Part shown: positions 1 through 5,346 of the stretch, one piece after another
Position numbering within the stretch: the stretch's first letter is position 1
Layout: each line of letters opens with the position of its first letter
Assembly (NCBI GenBank): GCA_020860805.1
Contig: JAJBTP010000127.1
Span: forward strand, 1-5,346
Reading direction: 5' to 3'
From: Tannerellaceae bacterium
GTDB lineage: Bacteria > Bacteroidota > Bacteroidia > Bacteroidales > Tannerellaceae
Length of the DNA stretch: 5,346 nucleotides
Program-made: the position numbers and the translations under genes
The notes under the pieces: generated by a model
Database searches by the model: none
Told to the model about the DNA's origin: nothing
Seen by the model: the letters and a program-made list of their open reading frames with translations, nothing else

Positions 1-10
1 CGCATTGGCA

Positions 11-38
11 CTCCTATGCCATGCTTATGGCACAGGAG
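11..38 (-). repeat. Strong 12-bp inverted repeat of unknown role
   Basis: The arms CTCCTATGCCAT and ATGGCACAGGAG enclose the tetraloop GCTT. In minus-strand RNA the one imperfect position is a G·U wobble, whereas in plus-strand RNA it is an A·C mismatch, so the fold suits a minus-strand transcript better. No T-run follows within the window on the minus strand, so it is not shown to be a terminator. It lies beyond the terminator of the outer-membrane protein gene and may belong to the next transcription unit, to a dispersed palindromic repeat, or to a structured RNA cut by the window edge. Confidence 0.5.
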
Positions 39-73
39 GCAATATTATTATGCTTATGATACTAAATACTATT

Positions 74-108
74 ACAAAAAAGCTGCCTCTTTGTAGAAAC
101 AGCTCTTT
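74..108 (-). terminator. Rho-independent terminator of the outer-membrane protein gene
   Basis: On the minus strand AGCTGTTTCT pairs with AGAGGCAGCT (eight Watson-Crick pairs and two G·U) around the loop ACAA. The stem can extend by AAAG against the first Ts of a six-T run. It begins 18 nt past the stop codon of the outer-membrane protein gene, the expected place. The plus-strand version has A·C mismatches and no T-run, so it works in one direction only. Confidence 0.85.
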
Positions 109-125
109 CCTCCATAAAATATCTT

Positions 126-719
126 TCAAAATAAAATCGCAGCTGTAATAGCCCAGTTACGTCTTTTTCCACTAAAATCGATCAGGTCCACATCATCGGA
201 AGACAGGTCATCTGTCAATCCAAAGTTATAATTAAAACCTATTTGCAGATGTTTCAAAACTTCTACACCAGCACCAATATTCAAACCTACCCCAAATCCT
301 TTTGTATCAAACTCTTCTTTTAATTCTTTCGGCTTTCCTACACGGAAAGAAAAGTCCGGTCCAAATCCAAGATAAGGCTTTACAGGAACTAAAGGTAGAT
401 TCATTTTCCATTTCAATAATAATGGAATATCCAAATAATCTGAGCTGTAACTTTTATCTTTCCACTCATACCCCATTTGTGAATAAAGAAGAGCTGCTTC
501 TATACCAAATCCGGTATAAGGAACACCTATTTCCATCATAGGTCCTACCTGAAAACCTGTGGAACTTTTTATATCATTTAGATATTCATCGCCACTAAAA
601 TGTATTTTTGAAATATTTACTCCTCCCTTTACCCCGAAACGAATCTGGGCATCAGCCGGAACTGCAAGTAGAGCGAAGATAGAAACAAGTACCAGGCCTA
701 CAATCTTTTTCATTTTCAT
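126..719 (-). CDS. Porin-family outer-membrane beta-barrel protein
   Basis: The product is a 197-residue envelope protein with a Sec signal peptide: residues 2-5 are KMKK, a hydrophobic core follows at about 6-20, and cleavage is likely after ADA at residue 24. The mature part has alternating, aromatic- and glycine-rich strands (RFGVKGGVNIS, YLGFGPDFSFRVG, GFGVGLNIGAGVEV) and ends in phenylalanine, as expected of a BAM-inserted outer-membrane barrel. It resembles the small Bacteroidetes 'porin family / outer membrane beta-barrel' group (PF13568-like); its cargo or role is unknown. I chose ATG at 719. A longer reading from TTG at 752 would put the start codon inside the -7 promoter box, upstream of any transcript. 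ATG at 713 (MKKIVG, 195 residues) is equally possible. The gene has its own promoter but also lies downstream of a cobalamin riboswitch, so B12 control is possible but unproven. Confidence 0.85.
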   Translation of the reverse strand: MKMKKIVGLVLVSIFALLAVPADAQIRFGVKGGVNISKIHFSGDEYLNDIKSSTGFQVGPMMEIGVPYTGFGIEAALLYSQMGYEWKDKSYSSDYLDIPLLLKWKMNLPLVPVKPYLGFGPDFSFRVGKPKELKEEFDTKGFGVGLNIGAGVEVLKHLQIGFNYNFGLTDDLSSDDVDLIDFSGKRRNWAITAAILF

Positions 720-749
720 ATAAAATGTATTAAATGGTTTATAGATTCG

Positions 750-782
750 CAAATATATAAAAAAGAAAGCACAAAATGCAAA
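750..782 (-). promoter_or_regulatory. Bacteroides-type promoter of the outer-membrane protein gene
   Basis: A perfect -7 box TATATTTG (757 to 750, consensus TAnnTTTG) is preceded, after a 21-nt gap, by TTTG (782 to 779) matching the -33 element. Transcription would start near 744, giving a leader of about 25 nt before ATG 719. The -33 TTTG lies within the 3' arm of the upstream terminator hairpin, so the terminator and this promoter physically overlap. Confidence 0.7.
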
Positions 783-802
783 CGGAGCTCATCCCGTTGC
801 AT
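761..802 (-). terminator. Rho-independent terminator downstream of the riboswitch
   Basis: On the minus strand ATGCAACGG pairs with CCGTTTGCAT (nine pairs, one bulged base) around an eight-base loop. The 3' arm runs directly into TTTTG and then a second T-rich stretch. It ends transcription coming from the riboswitch direction, before the start of the outer-membrane protein gene. It lies about 145 nt past the aptamer, so it could be a constitutive end of a short RNA or the attenuator controlled by the riboswitch. Confidence 0.65.
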
Positions 803-1114
803 ATTCATGTTTCTTTCACTAAGTATTATGGCAGAATAATTAATTGATAAATTCATTCAACCACTTAGTAGAAAAAACAAATTAAGAAACAATTCATGTG
901 TAGAATGGATTCTCGCATAGCCTTCCCTCGAAGCCGTCGAAACAATATACTTTGCAGGTCTTCTGACTTACTTCCGGTTTAAGCGCCTTCCCGATTTATG
1001 TCAGTGGCAGAGTATGCTTAACCATTAAACGAAGCTTACAGCAGCGGGACTGTTCAGGATTTACACCTGCTTCCCTTTTAATCCTTCCCTATGAACATAG
1101 AGCAGGAACAAAGC
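770..1114 (-). ncRNA. Candidate riboswitch-led short RNA of about 345 nt
   Basis: This is an inferred transcription unit. A -7 box at 1127-1120 would start RNA near 1114, the cobalamin aptamer follows, and an intrinsic terminator closes the unit at about 770. Between aptamer and terminator there is no convincing gene, only a 17-codon reading frame and a long imperfect hairpin. The layout recalls known cases where a B12 riboswitch controls a noncoding RNA rather than a protein gene (Rli55 in Listeria and EutX in Enterococcus). The alternatives are a long leader for the outer-membrane protein gene, or a leader whose original B12 gene has been lost. Confidence 0.35.
809..878 (-). other. Long imperfect hairpin between riboswitch and terminator
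   Basis: In minus-strand RNA the 16-base arm at 878-863 (GTTTTTTCTACTAAGT) pairs with the arm at 824-809 (ACTTAGTGAAAGAAAC). This gives 13 Watson-Crick pairs, two G·U pairs and one mismatch; the innermost seven are perfect. The 38-base loop can fold further (GAAT-G-AATT with AATTATTC). The stem ends six bases before the terminator hairpin. It could be part of the riboswitch expression platform or the body of a small RNA. Confidence 0.5.
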
Positions 1115-1117
1115 ATA
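946..1117 (-). promoter_or_regulatory. Cobalamin (B12) riboswitch aptamer
   Basis: Read on the minus strand, the conserved core is clear: AAAAGGGAAGCAGGTG, then TAAATCCTGAACAG, then TCCCGCTGCTGTAA, followed by the loop-5 region GCCACTG…CGGGAAGGC. It ends with a B12 box AAGTCAGAAGACCTGC close to the family consensus (AGYCnGGAgACCTGCC). The closing stem P1 pairs TATGCTTTG (1117-1109) with CAAAGTATA (954-946), nine pairs including one G·U. In the known family, binding of adenosyl- or other cobalamins normally represses downstream B12 transport or synthesis genes. Here it lies about 105 nt beyond mutB, after that gene's terminator, so it does not control mutAB. The next gene on its strand is the porin-family protein, whose ATG is 226 nt past the aptamer and behind a terminator. 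Confidence 0.93.
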
Positions 1118-1119
1118 CG

Positions 1120-1127
1120 CAAATATA
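1120..1127 (-). promoter_or_regulatory. -7 box of the riboswitch promoter
   Basis: TATATTTG on the minus strand is a perfect Bacteroides -7 element and sits just upstream of the aptamer. It predicts a start near 1114, at or within the 5' strand of P1. No good -33 TTTG is seen at the usual distance, only AT-rich sequence. The ten bases TATATTTGCG are identical to those in the promoter of the outer-membrane protein gene. Confidence 0.6.
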
Positions 1128-1160
1128 CTTATTTATTTCATTTTATATTTATTCTTTTTA

Positions 1161-1200
1161 AAATAAAAAAGCAGACTCTCCGGATTCTGAGAATCTGCTT
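1161..1200 (-). terminator. Rho-independent terminator of the mutA-mutB operon
   Basis: On the minus strand AAGCAGATTCTC pairs with GAGAGTCTGCTT: twelve continuous pairs with one G·U, around an eight-base loop, followed by TTTTTTATTT. It begins 23 nt after the mutB stop codon. It separates mutAB transcription from the riboswitch unit downstream. Confidence 0.92.
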
Positions 1201-1222
1201 GTATACTTATTTTTATTAAACG

Positions 1223-3370
1223 TTATTCGCCCAATAAAATTTCCAGAATCTGTACAGCCGCTTTAGCTACTGAAGTTCCGGGACCAAAGATGGCGGCCAC
1301 GCCTGCTTTGTAAAGGAAGTCATAATCCTGTGCAGGAATCACGCCTCCGGCAATTACAATTATATCCGGACGGCCTAATTTTTTCAACTCAGCGATTACC
1401 TGTGGAACCAGTGTTTTATGACCGGCAGCCAGAGAGGAAACACCCATCACATGCACATCATTTTCTACAGCCTGACGGGCAGCTTCTGCCGGAGTCTGGA
1501 ACAGAGGTCCCATATCCACGTCAAAACCACAATCCGCATAACCGGTAGCAACCACTTTTGCACCACGGTCATGTCCGTCCTGACCCATTTTCGCGATCAT
1601 AATACGAGGCTGGCGACCTTCTTTTTTCGCAAATTCTTCTGCCAGCTGGCTTGCTTTAAGGAAGTCAGCATCTTTTCCTGTTTCTGATGAATACACGCCT
1701 GATATAGTTCTGATGATTGCCTTATAACGTCCTGCGATCTCTTCACATGCATCAGATATTTCACCCAAGGTAGCACGTAAACCTGCCGCTTTAACAGCCA
1801 GGTCAAGTAAGTTTCCTTCACCTGTACGAACACATTCCGTGATAGCAGCTAATGCTTCTTTTACAGCCTGTTCATCACGGTTAGCACGCAATTCATCCAG
1901 ACGTTCAATCTGTTCTATACGTACAGCTGTATTATCAATTTCAAGAATATCAATCGGATCTTCTTTTTCCAGACGGTATTTGTTAACACCGACAATAGTC
2001 TGAACACCTGAGTCGATACGAGCCTGTGTACGGGCCGCAGCTTCCTCGATACGCATTTTCGGCAATCCGGTTTCAATAGCTTTCGCCATACCACCCATGC
2101 TTTCAATTTCCTGAATCAAAGCCCAGCCTTTTTGTACCAACTCATTCGTTAAAGACTCTACATAGTAAGAACCGGCCCATGGGTCAATTTCTTTACAAAC
2201 CTGAGTCTCTTCCTGGATATAAATCTGAGTATTACGTGCAATACGTGCAGAGAAATCTGTTGGTAATGCAATCGCTTCGTCCAATGCATTGGTATGCAAC
2301 GATTGCGTATGTCCCAATGCTGCTGCCATCGCTTCAATACAGGTACGCCCTACGTTGTTAAACGGGTCCTGCTCTGTCAGTGACCATCCGGAAGTCTGGC
2401 TATGCGTACGCAGTGCCAGGGATTTTGGATTTTTAGCACCAAAGCTTTTCACAATCTTTGCCCAAAGCATACGGGCTGCACGCATCTTGGCAATTTCCAT
2501 GAAATGATTCATTCCTATGGCCCAGAAGAATGATAGACGGGGAGCAAATGCATCCACATCAATTCCGGCATTGATACCGGCACGGAGGTATTCCATACCG
2601 TCACACAAAGTATATGCCATCTCAATATCTGCAGTAGCACCGGCTTCCTGCATGTGATAACCCGAGATAGAAATAGAGTTAAACTTAGGCATCTTCTGAG
2701 AGGTATACTCGAAAATATCAGCGATAATACGCATAGAGAATTCCGGTGGATAGATATACGTATTACGTACCATAAACTCTTTCAGAATATCATTCTGAAT
2801 AGTTCCGGCCATCTCTTCCAGTTTAGCCCCTTGCTCTAAACCGGCATTAATATAGAATGCCAACACAGGAAGAACGGCTCCATTCATTGTCATGGAAACT
2901 GACATTTTGTTTAAAGGAATACCATCAAACAAAACTTTCATATTTTCCAGTGAACAGATAGACACCCCTGCTTTACCTACATCACCCACCACACGCTCAT
3001 GGTCAGCATCGTAACCACGGTGAGTAGCCAGGTCAAATGCAACCGACAAACCTTTTTGTCCGGATGCCAGATTACGGCGGTAAAAGGCATTCGATTCTTC
3101 TGCAGTAGAGAATCCGGCATACTGACGGATAGTCCACGGACGCATGGCATACATACCACTGTAAGGACCACGCAGATAAGGAGGTAATCCCGAAGCATAC
3201 TGCAAATGCTCCATACCTTCCAGGTCTTCTTTTGTATATACTGATTTTACACCAATCTGTTCCGGTGTCTTCCAATCAGCTTCAATACCGTTAGCTTTCG
3301 CCCATTCTGCTGCATTGGTTGCAACAAATCCGGCATTTTTTATATCTATATTTTTGAAATTCGGTCTCAT
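1223..3370 (-). CDS. mutB: Methylmalonyl-CoA mutase, large (catalytic, B12-binding) subunit
   Basis: This 715-residue cytoplasmic enzyme subunit binds adenosylcobalamin and interconverts (R)-methylmalonyl-CoA and succinyl-CoA; in fermenting Bacteroidetes the flow is toward propionate. Residues about 40-520 form the TIM-barrel mutase domain, and about 586-715 the cobalamin-binding domain. By recall of the Propionibacterium shermanii enzyme, the substrate and radical-control residues are all kept: Tyr84 (its Tyr89), Arg202 (Arg207), Tyr238-His239 in GYHMQEAG (Tyr243-His244) and Gln325. The B12 motif is intact: Lys594, Asp598, the axial-ligand His600 in DGHDRG, SSL at 645-647 and GG at 675-676. 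Length is normal for a bacterial MutB and there is no frameshift. ATG 3370 gives the family's usual short N-terminus (MRPNFKNI). It follows mutA by 43 bp in the same operon and ends before a strong terminator. Epimerase, MeaB and decarboxylase genes are not in the window. Confidence 0.98.
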   Translation of the reverse strand: MRPNFKNIDIKNAGFVATNAAEWAKANGIEADWKTPEQIGVKSVYTKEDLEGMEHLQYASGLPPYLRGPYSGMYAMRPWTIRQYAGFSTAEESNAFYRRNLASGQKGLSVAFDLATHRGYDADHERVVGDVGKAGVSICSLENMKVLFDGIPLNKMSVSMTMNGAVLPVLAFYINAGLEQGAKLEEMAGTIQNDILKEFMVRNTYIYPPEFSMRIIADIFEYTSQKMPKFNSISISGYHMQEAGATADIEMAYTLCDGMEYLRAGINAGIDVDAFAPRLSFFWAIGMNHFMEIAKMRAARMLWAKIVKSFGAKNPKSLALRTHSQTSGWSLTEQDPFNNVGRTCIEAMAAALGHTQSLHTNALDEAIALPTDFSARIARNTQIYIQEETQVCKEIDPWAGSYYVESLTNELVQKGWALIQEIESMGGMAKAIETGLPKMRIEEAAARTQARIDSGVQTIVGVNKYRLEKEDPIDILEIDNTAVRIEQIERLDELRANRDEQAVKEALAAITECVRTGEGNLLDLAVKAAGLRATLGEISDACEEIAGRYKAIIRTISGVYSSETGKDADFLKASQLAEEFAKKEGRQPRIMIAKMGQDGHDRGAKVVATGYADCGFDVDMGPLFQTPAEAARQAVENDVHVMGVSSLAAGHKTLVPQVIAELKKLGRPDIIVIAGGVIPAQDYDFLYKAGVAAIFGPGTSVAKAAVQILEILLGE

Positions 3371-3373
3371 AAT

Positions 3374-3404
3374 TTTTTAGTAGTTGGTAGTTAGTAGTAA
3401 CTAC
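3374..3404 (-). repeat. 7-bp-period repeat and hairpin between mutA and mutB
   Basis: On the minus strand, seven-base units of the form CYAACTA recur with period seven: GTTACTA at 3401-3395, CTAACTA at 3394-3388, CCAACTA at 3387-3381, then a decayed copy. The same bases include a perfect seven-bp inverted repeat, GTAGTTA / TAACTAC with loop CTAC (3404-3387). It sits 16 nt before the mutB start. It may affect mRNA processing or mutB translation relative to mutA, or it may simply be a simple-sequence repeat. Confidence 0.55.
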
Positions 3405-3413
3405 ATTTATTTA

Positions 3414-5303
3414 TTAAATTCCCAACTTAGTATTAAAATTCTTCAATGTTTCAAGCACATTGCTTTTTACATTGATAAACTGGTCAATACCCTGTGCTTT
3501 TAATTCGTCTGCACAGGCAGGAGCACCTGCAACAACAAACAGGGCTTTTCCATCCAGAGCTTTGAAAGCAGCCGGTGCATATTCAGCATACTCATCATCA
3601 CTTGAACAAAGTACCACAATATCAGCACCTGCTTTTACAGCAGCTTCCACACCAGCTTCTACAGTTTCGAAACCAAGATTATCAATCAGTTTATAACCTG
3701 CACATCCAAAGAAATTACTTGAGAACTGCGAGCGTGCCAGACGCATCGCCAGATTACCGATAGTCAGCATAAATACAGTTGGCGTTTTTCCACTCTTCTC
3801 CGTTACCAGACGTAATTCCTCAAATTCAGAAGCACCACGTGAGAAGTCAAGAACAGGAATCGCTGTTTCAGTTCCACCGGCACAACAACAACCGGCATCA
3901 TCACATTTGATTTTCTCAGCAGCAGTCTCTGTAAAATTAGGATACTGATTAGTTCCCAACAGAATTTCTCTACGGGTTGCCACCGCTTTCTTACGTGCAG
4001 CGTTAGATGCATTAACAGCGTTTTGAATTTCTCCTGTTTTAGCTGCAACATAGAATCCACCTTTATCTTCTACTTCAAGGAATAATTTCCAGGCTTCTTC
4101 CGCGATAGAGTTAGTCAAAACCTCCACATAGTAAGAACCGGCAGAAGGGTCGACCACTTTATCGAAATGACACTCTTCTTTCAACAACAATTGTTGGTTA
4201 CGTGCAATACGCTCTGAGAAATCATCCGATTGCTGATAAACCATATCAAACGGATGAACCGTAATAGAATCTACTCCGGCAATAGCAGCCGACATAGCTT
4301 CCGTCTGTGTACGTAACAGATTTACATGTGCATCATAAATAGTCATATTCCATTCGGAAGTTTGTGCATGAAGAGCCATTTTACAGGCACAACGGCACAC
4401 AGCAGCAGATGGGTCAGCCGGACATTCACCTGCTCCTTCCGGATTATATGCAGCTACAATTTCAGCCCACAACCAACGGGCAGCACGGAACTTTGCAATT
4501 TCCATGAAGTAGTTGGCACTGATACCGAAATTAAATTTGATTTTTTTTGCTACTTCCTCCACAGAGAAACCTGCTTCTGTTAATTTAGCGATTAACTCAT
4601 TTCCCCAGGCCAGTGCATAGCCCAATTCCTGTGTAATATAAGAACCTGAATCGCTAAAATACGTAGCATTTACAGCCAATACTTTATATTTTGGTAAGGC
4701 ACGTCCTGCTTTGAGCACAGCAGAAGCACATTCTACCCAATTGTCAATTTTTTTACCTTTAATAAGAGGCTTTTTGAAAGGATTATAGTTGACAGAACCC
4801 AGGCATTTGTCCAGATCTGCACCTTTTTCAGTCAGATAAGCAGCCAGAATTGTAATGAGTTCTTCTGCTTTACAGATACAGGTATGGAAGTTCAGTTCGA
4901 CAGCTTCCGGACAAATCCCTTCCAGTAAAGTGGCAACATTCGTAGCATTTACATCATCGCCTTTAATACAAAAGCCTAAAGAGTCTACCCCTTTCTGCAA
5001 TAAAGAGAGGGCTTTTTCATTCGCGGCTTTGAAATCGCAGACTTTAATGTTCTGCCGCACTTTCCATTCGTTGTCTTTTTTAGTTCCACGCACATAGGGG
5101 AACTGTCCCGGTAGCGATTCTGTGGTTTTCAACCCTTCAATATCTTCCGCCCGATAGAAAGGATTCACATTAAACCCTTCTGTTCTCCACACAAGCTTTT
5201 TCTCAAATGGCGCCCCTTTCAGGTCTGCGGTAATTTTCGCCATCCATTCTTCCGTAGAAACCGGAGGAAATTCAGAGAAAAGTTTTTCTTTTAATTCTGC
5301 CAT
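3414..5303 (-). CDS. mutA: Methylmalonyl-CoA mutase, small (non-catalytic) subunit
   Basis: This 629-residue subunit partners MutB in the heterodimeric mutase; in the known family it is structural and does not bind cobalamin. The mutase barrel covers roughly residues 35-450, with family signatures QTSEW (314-318), RIARN (365-369) and DPSAGSYYVE (385-394). The C-terminal part (about 505-629) keeps the B12-domain fold pattern but lacks its motif: where MutB has DGHDRG, this protein has a stretch near GNLAMRLARS (516-525). Where MutB has the catalytic GYHMQEAG, this one reads TYFSDSGS (214-221) with no histidine. Both losses mark it as MutA and not a second MutB. Odd features are two cysteine clusters: C294, C303, C305 and C307 within the barrel, and C467 with C472-C474 in the linker. 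ATG 5303 fits the family N-terminus; no clear Shine-Dalgarno is seen. The gene ends in tandem TAA codons. Its promoter is not visible in the 43 bp upstream and may lie outside the window. Confidence 0.97.
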   Translation of the reverse strand: MAELKEKLFSEFPPVSTEEWMAKITADLKGAPFEKKLVWRTEGFNVNPFYRAEDIEGLKTTESLPGQFPYVRGTKKDNEWKVRQNIKVCDFKAANEKALSLLQKGVDSLGFCIKGDDVNATNVATLLEGICPEAVELNFHTCICKAEELITILAAYLTEKGADLDKCLGSVNYNPFKKPLIKGKKIDNWVECASAVLKAGRALPKYKVLAVNATYFSDSGSYITQELGYALAWGNELIAKLTEAGFSVEEVAKKIKFNFGISANYFMEIAKFRAARWLWAEIVAAYNPEGAGECPADPSAAVCRCACKMALHAQTSEWNMTIYDAHVNLLRTQTEAMSAAIAGVDSITVHPFDMVYQQSDDFSERIARNQQLLLKEECHFDKVVDPSAGSYYVEVLTNSIAEEAWKLFLEVEDKGGFYVAAKTGEIQNAVNASNAARKKAVATRREILLGTNQYPNFTETAAEKIKCDDAGCCCAGGTETAIPVLDFSRGASEFEELRLVTEKSGKTPTVFMLTIGNLAMRLARSQFSSNFFGCAGYKLIDNLGFETVEAGVEAAVKAGADIVVLCSSDDEYAEYAPAAFKALDGKALFVVAGAPACADELKAQGIDQFINVKSNVLETLKNFNTKLGI

Positions 5304-5346
5304 AATATTATTTGTTTATAAAAACTGGTATTAGTAAGTATAGTAT

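Noticed and set aside
1..96. Open plus-strand frame ending in TAG at 94-96, with a tyrosine-rich tail (QYYYAYDTKYYYKK)
   Set aside because: It has no start in the window, runs through two hairpins that fit minus-strand RNA better, and matches no family I recognise. A truncated gene end is possible but not supported.
302..541. Plus-strand 79-codon frame within the outer-membrane protein gene
   Set aside because: It lies antisense to a well-supported gene with a clear signal peptide and barrel pattern, and its own product has no recognisable features.
946..1117. Riboswitch as the regulator of mutAB
   Set aside because: It is downstream of mutB on the same strand and separated from it by a strong terminator, so it cannot be the mutAB leader.
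1330..3275. Several 60-89 codon frames on both strands within mutB
   Set aside because: All overlap the complete, motif-rich mutB frame and none has a recognisable product or promoter.
3460..5097. Several 62-85 codon frames on both strands within mutA
   Set aside because: All overlap the intact mutA frame and none shows family features.
5304..5346. Promoter for mutA in the last 43 bases
   Set aside because: No TAnnTTTG box is found on the minus strand there; the promoter probably lies beyond the window.

Overview
The window looks like a chromosomal segment of a Bacteroidales bacterium, most likely Bacteroides or a close relative. Three things point there: promoter elements of the Bacteroides type (TAnnTTTG at -7), AT-rich intergenic DNA with no strong Shine-Dalgarno sites at the main genes, and protein sequences of the gut Bacteroidetes type, including a small porin-family outer-membrane beta-barrel. 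Everything I can support is on the minus strand, so the window reads from right to left.

At the right, mutA (5303 to 3414) and mutB (3370 to 1223) encode the two subunits of adenosylcobalamin-dependent methylmalonyl-CoA mutase. They are separated by 43 bp that hold a 7-bp-period repeat and a small hairpin. This enzyme interconverts succinyl-CoA and methylmalonyl-CoA, the step that commits carbon to propionate in these fermenters. A strong Rho-independent terminator follows mutB.

The 503 bp between mutB and the next gene is not empty. It carries a Bacteroides-type -7 box, a well-conserved cobalamin riboswitch (1117 to 946), about 140 nt of structured DNA without a convincing gene, and a second intrinsic terminator (802 to about 761). 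Next comes a separate promoter, whose -33 element lies inside that terminator, and then the outer-membrane protein gene (719 to 126) with its own terminator. The first 73 bp hold a strong 12-bp hairpin of unknown role.

The B12-dependent enzyme and the B12-sensing RNA sit next to each other, but the riboswitch does not precede a recognisable B12 uptake or synthesis gene. Its transcript may end as a free RNA of about 345 nt, or it may read through the terminator into the outer-membrane protein gene. This is the most interesting feature of the window. The remaining genes are ordinary metabolic and envelope genes, and I see no mobile element, CRISPR array, tRNA or rRNA.
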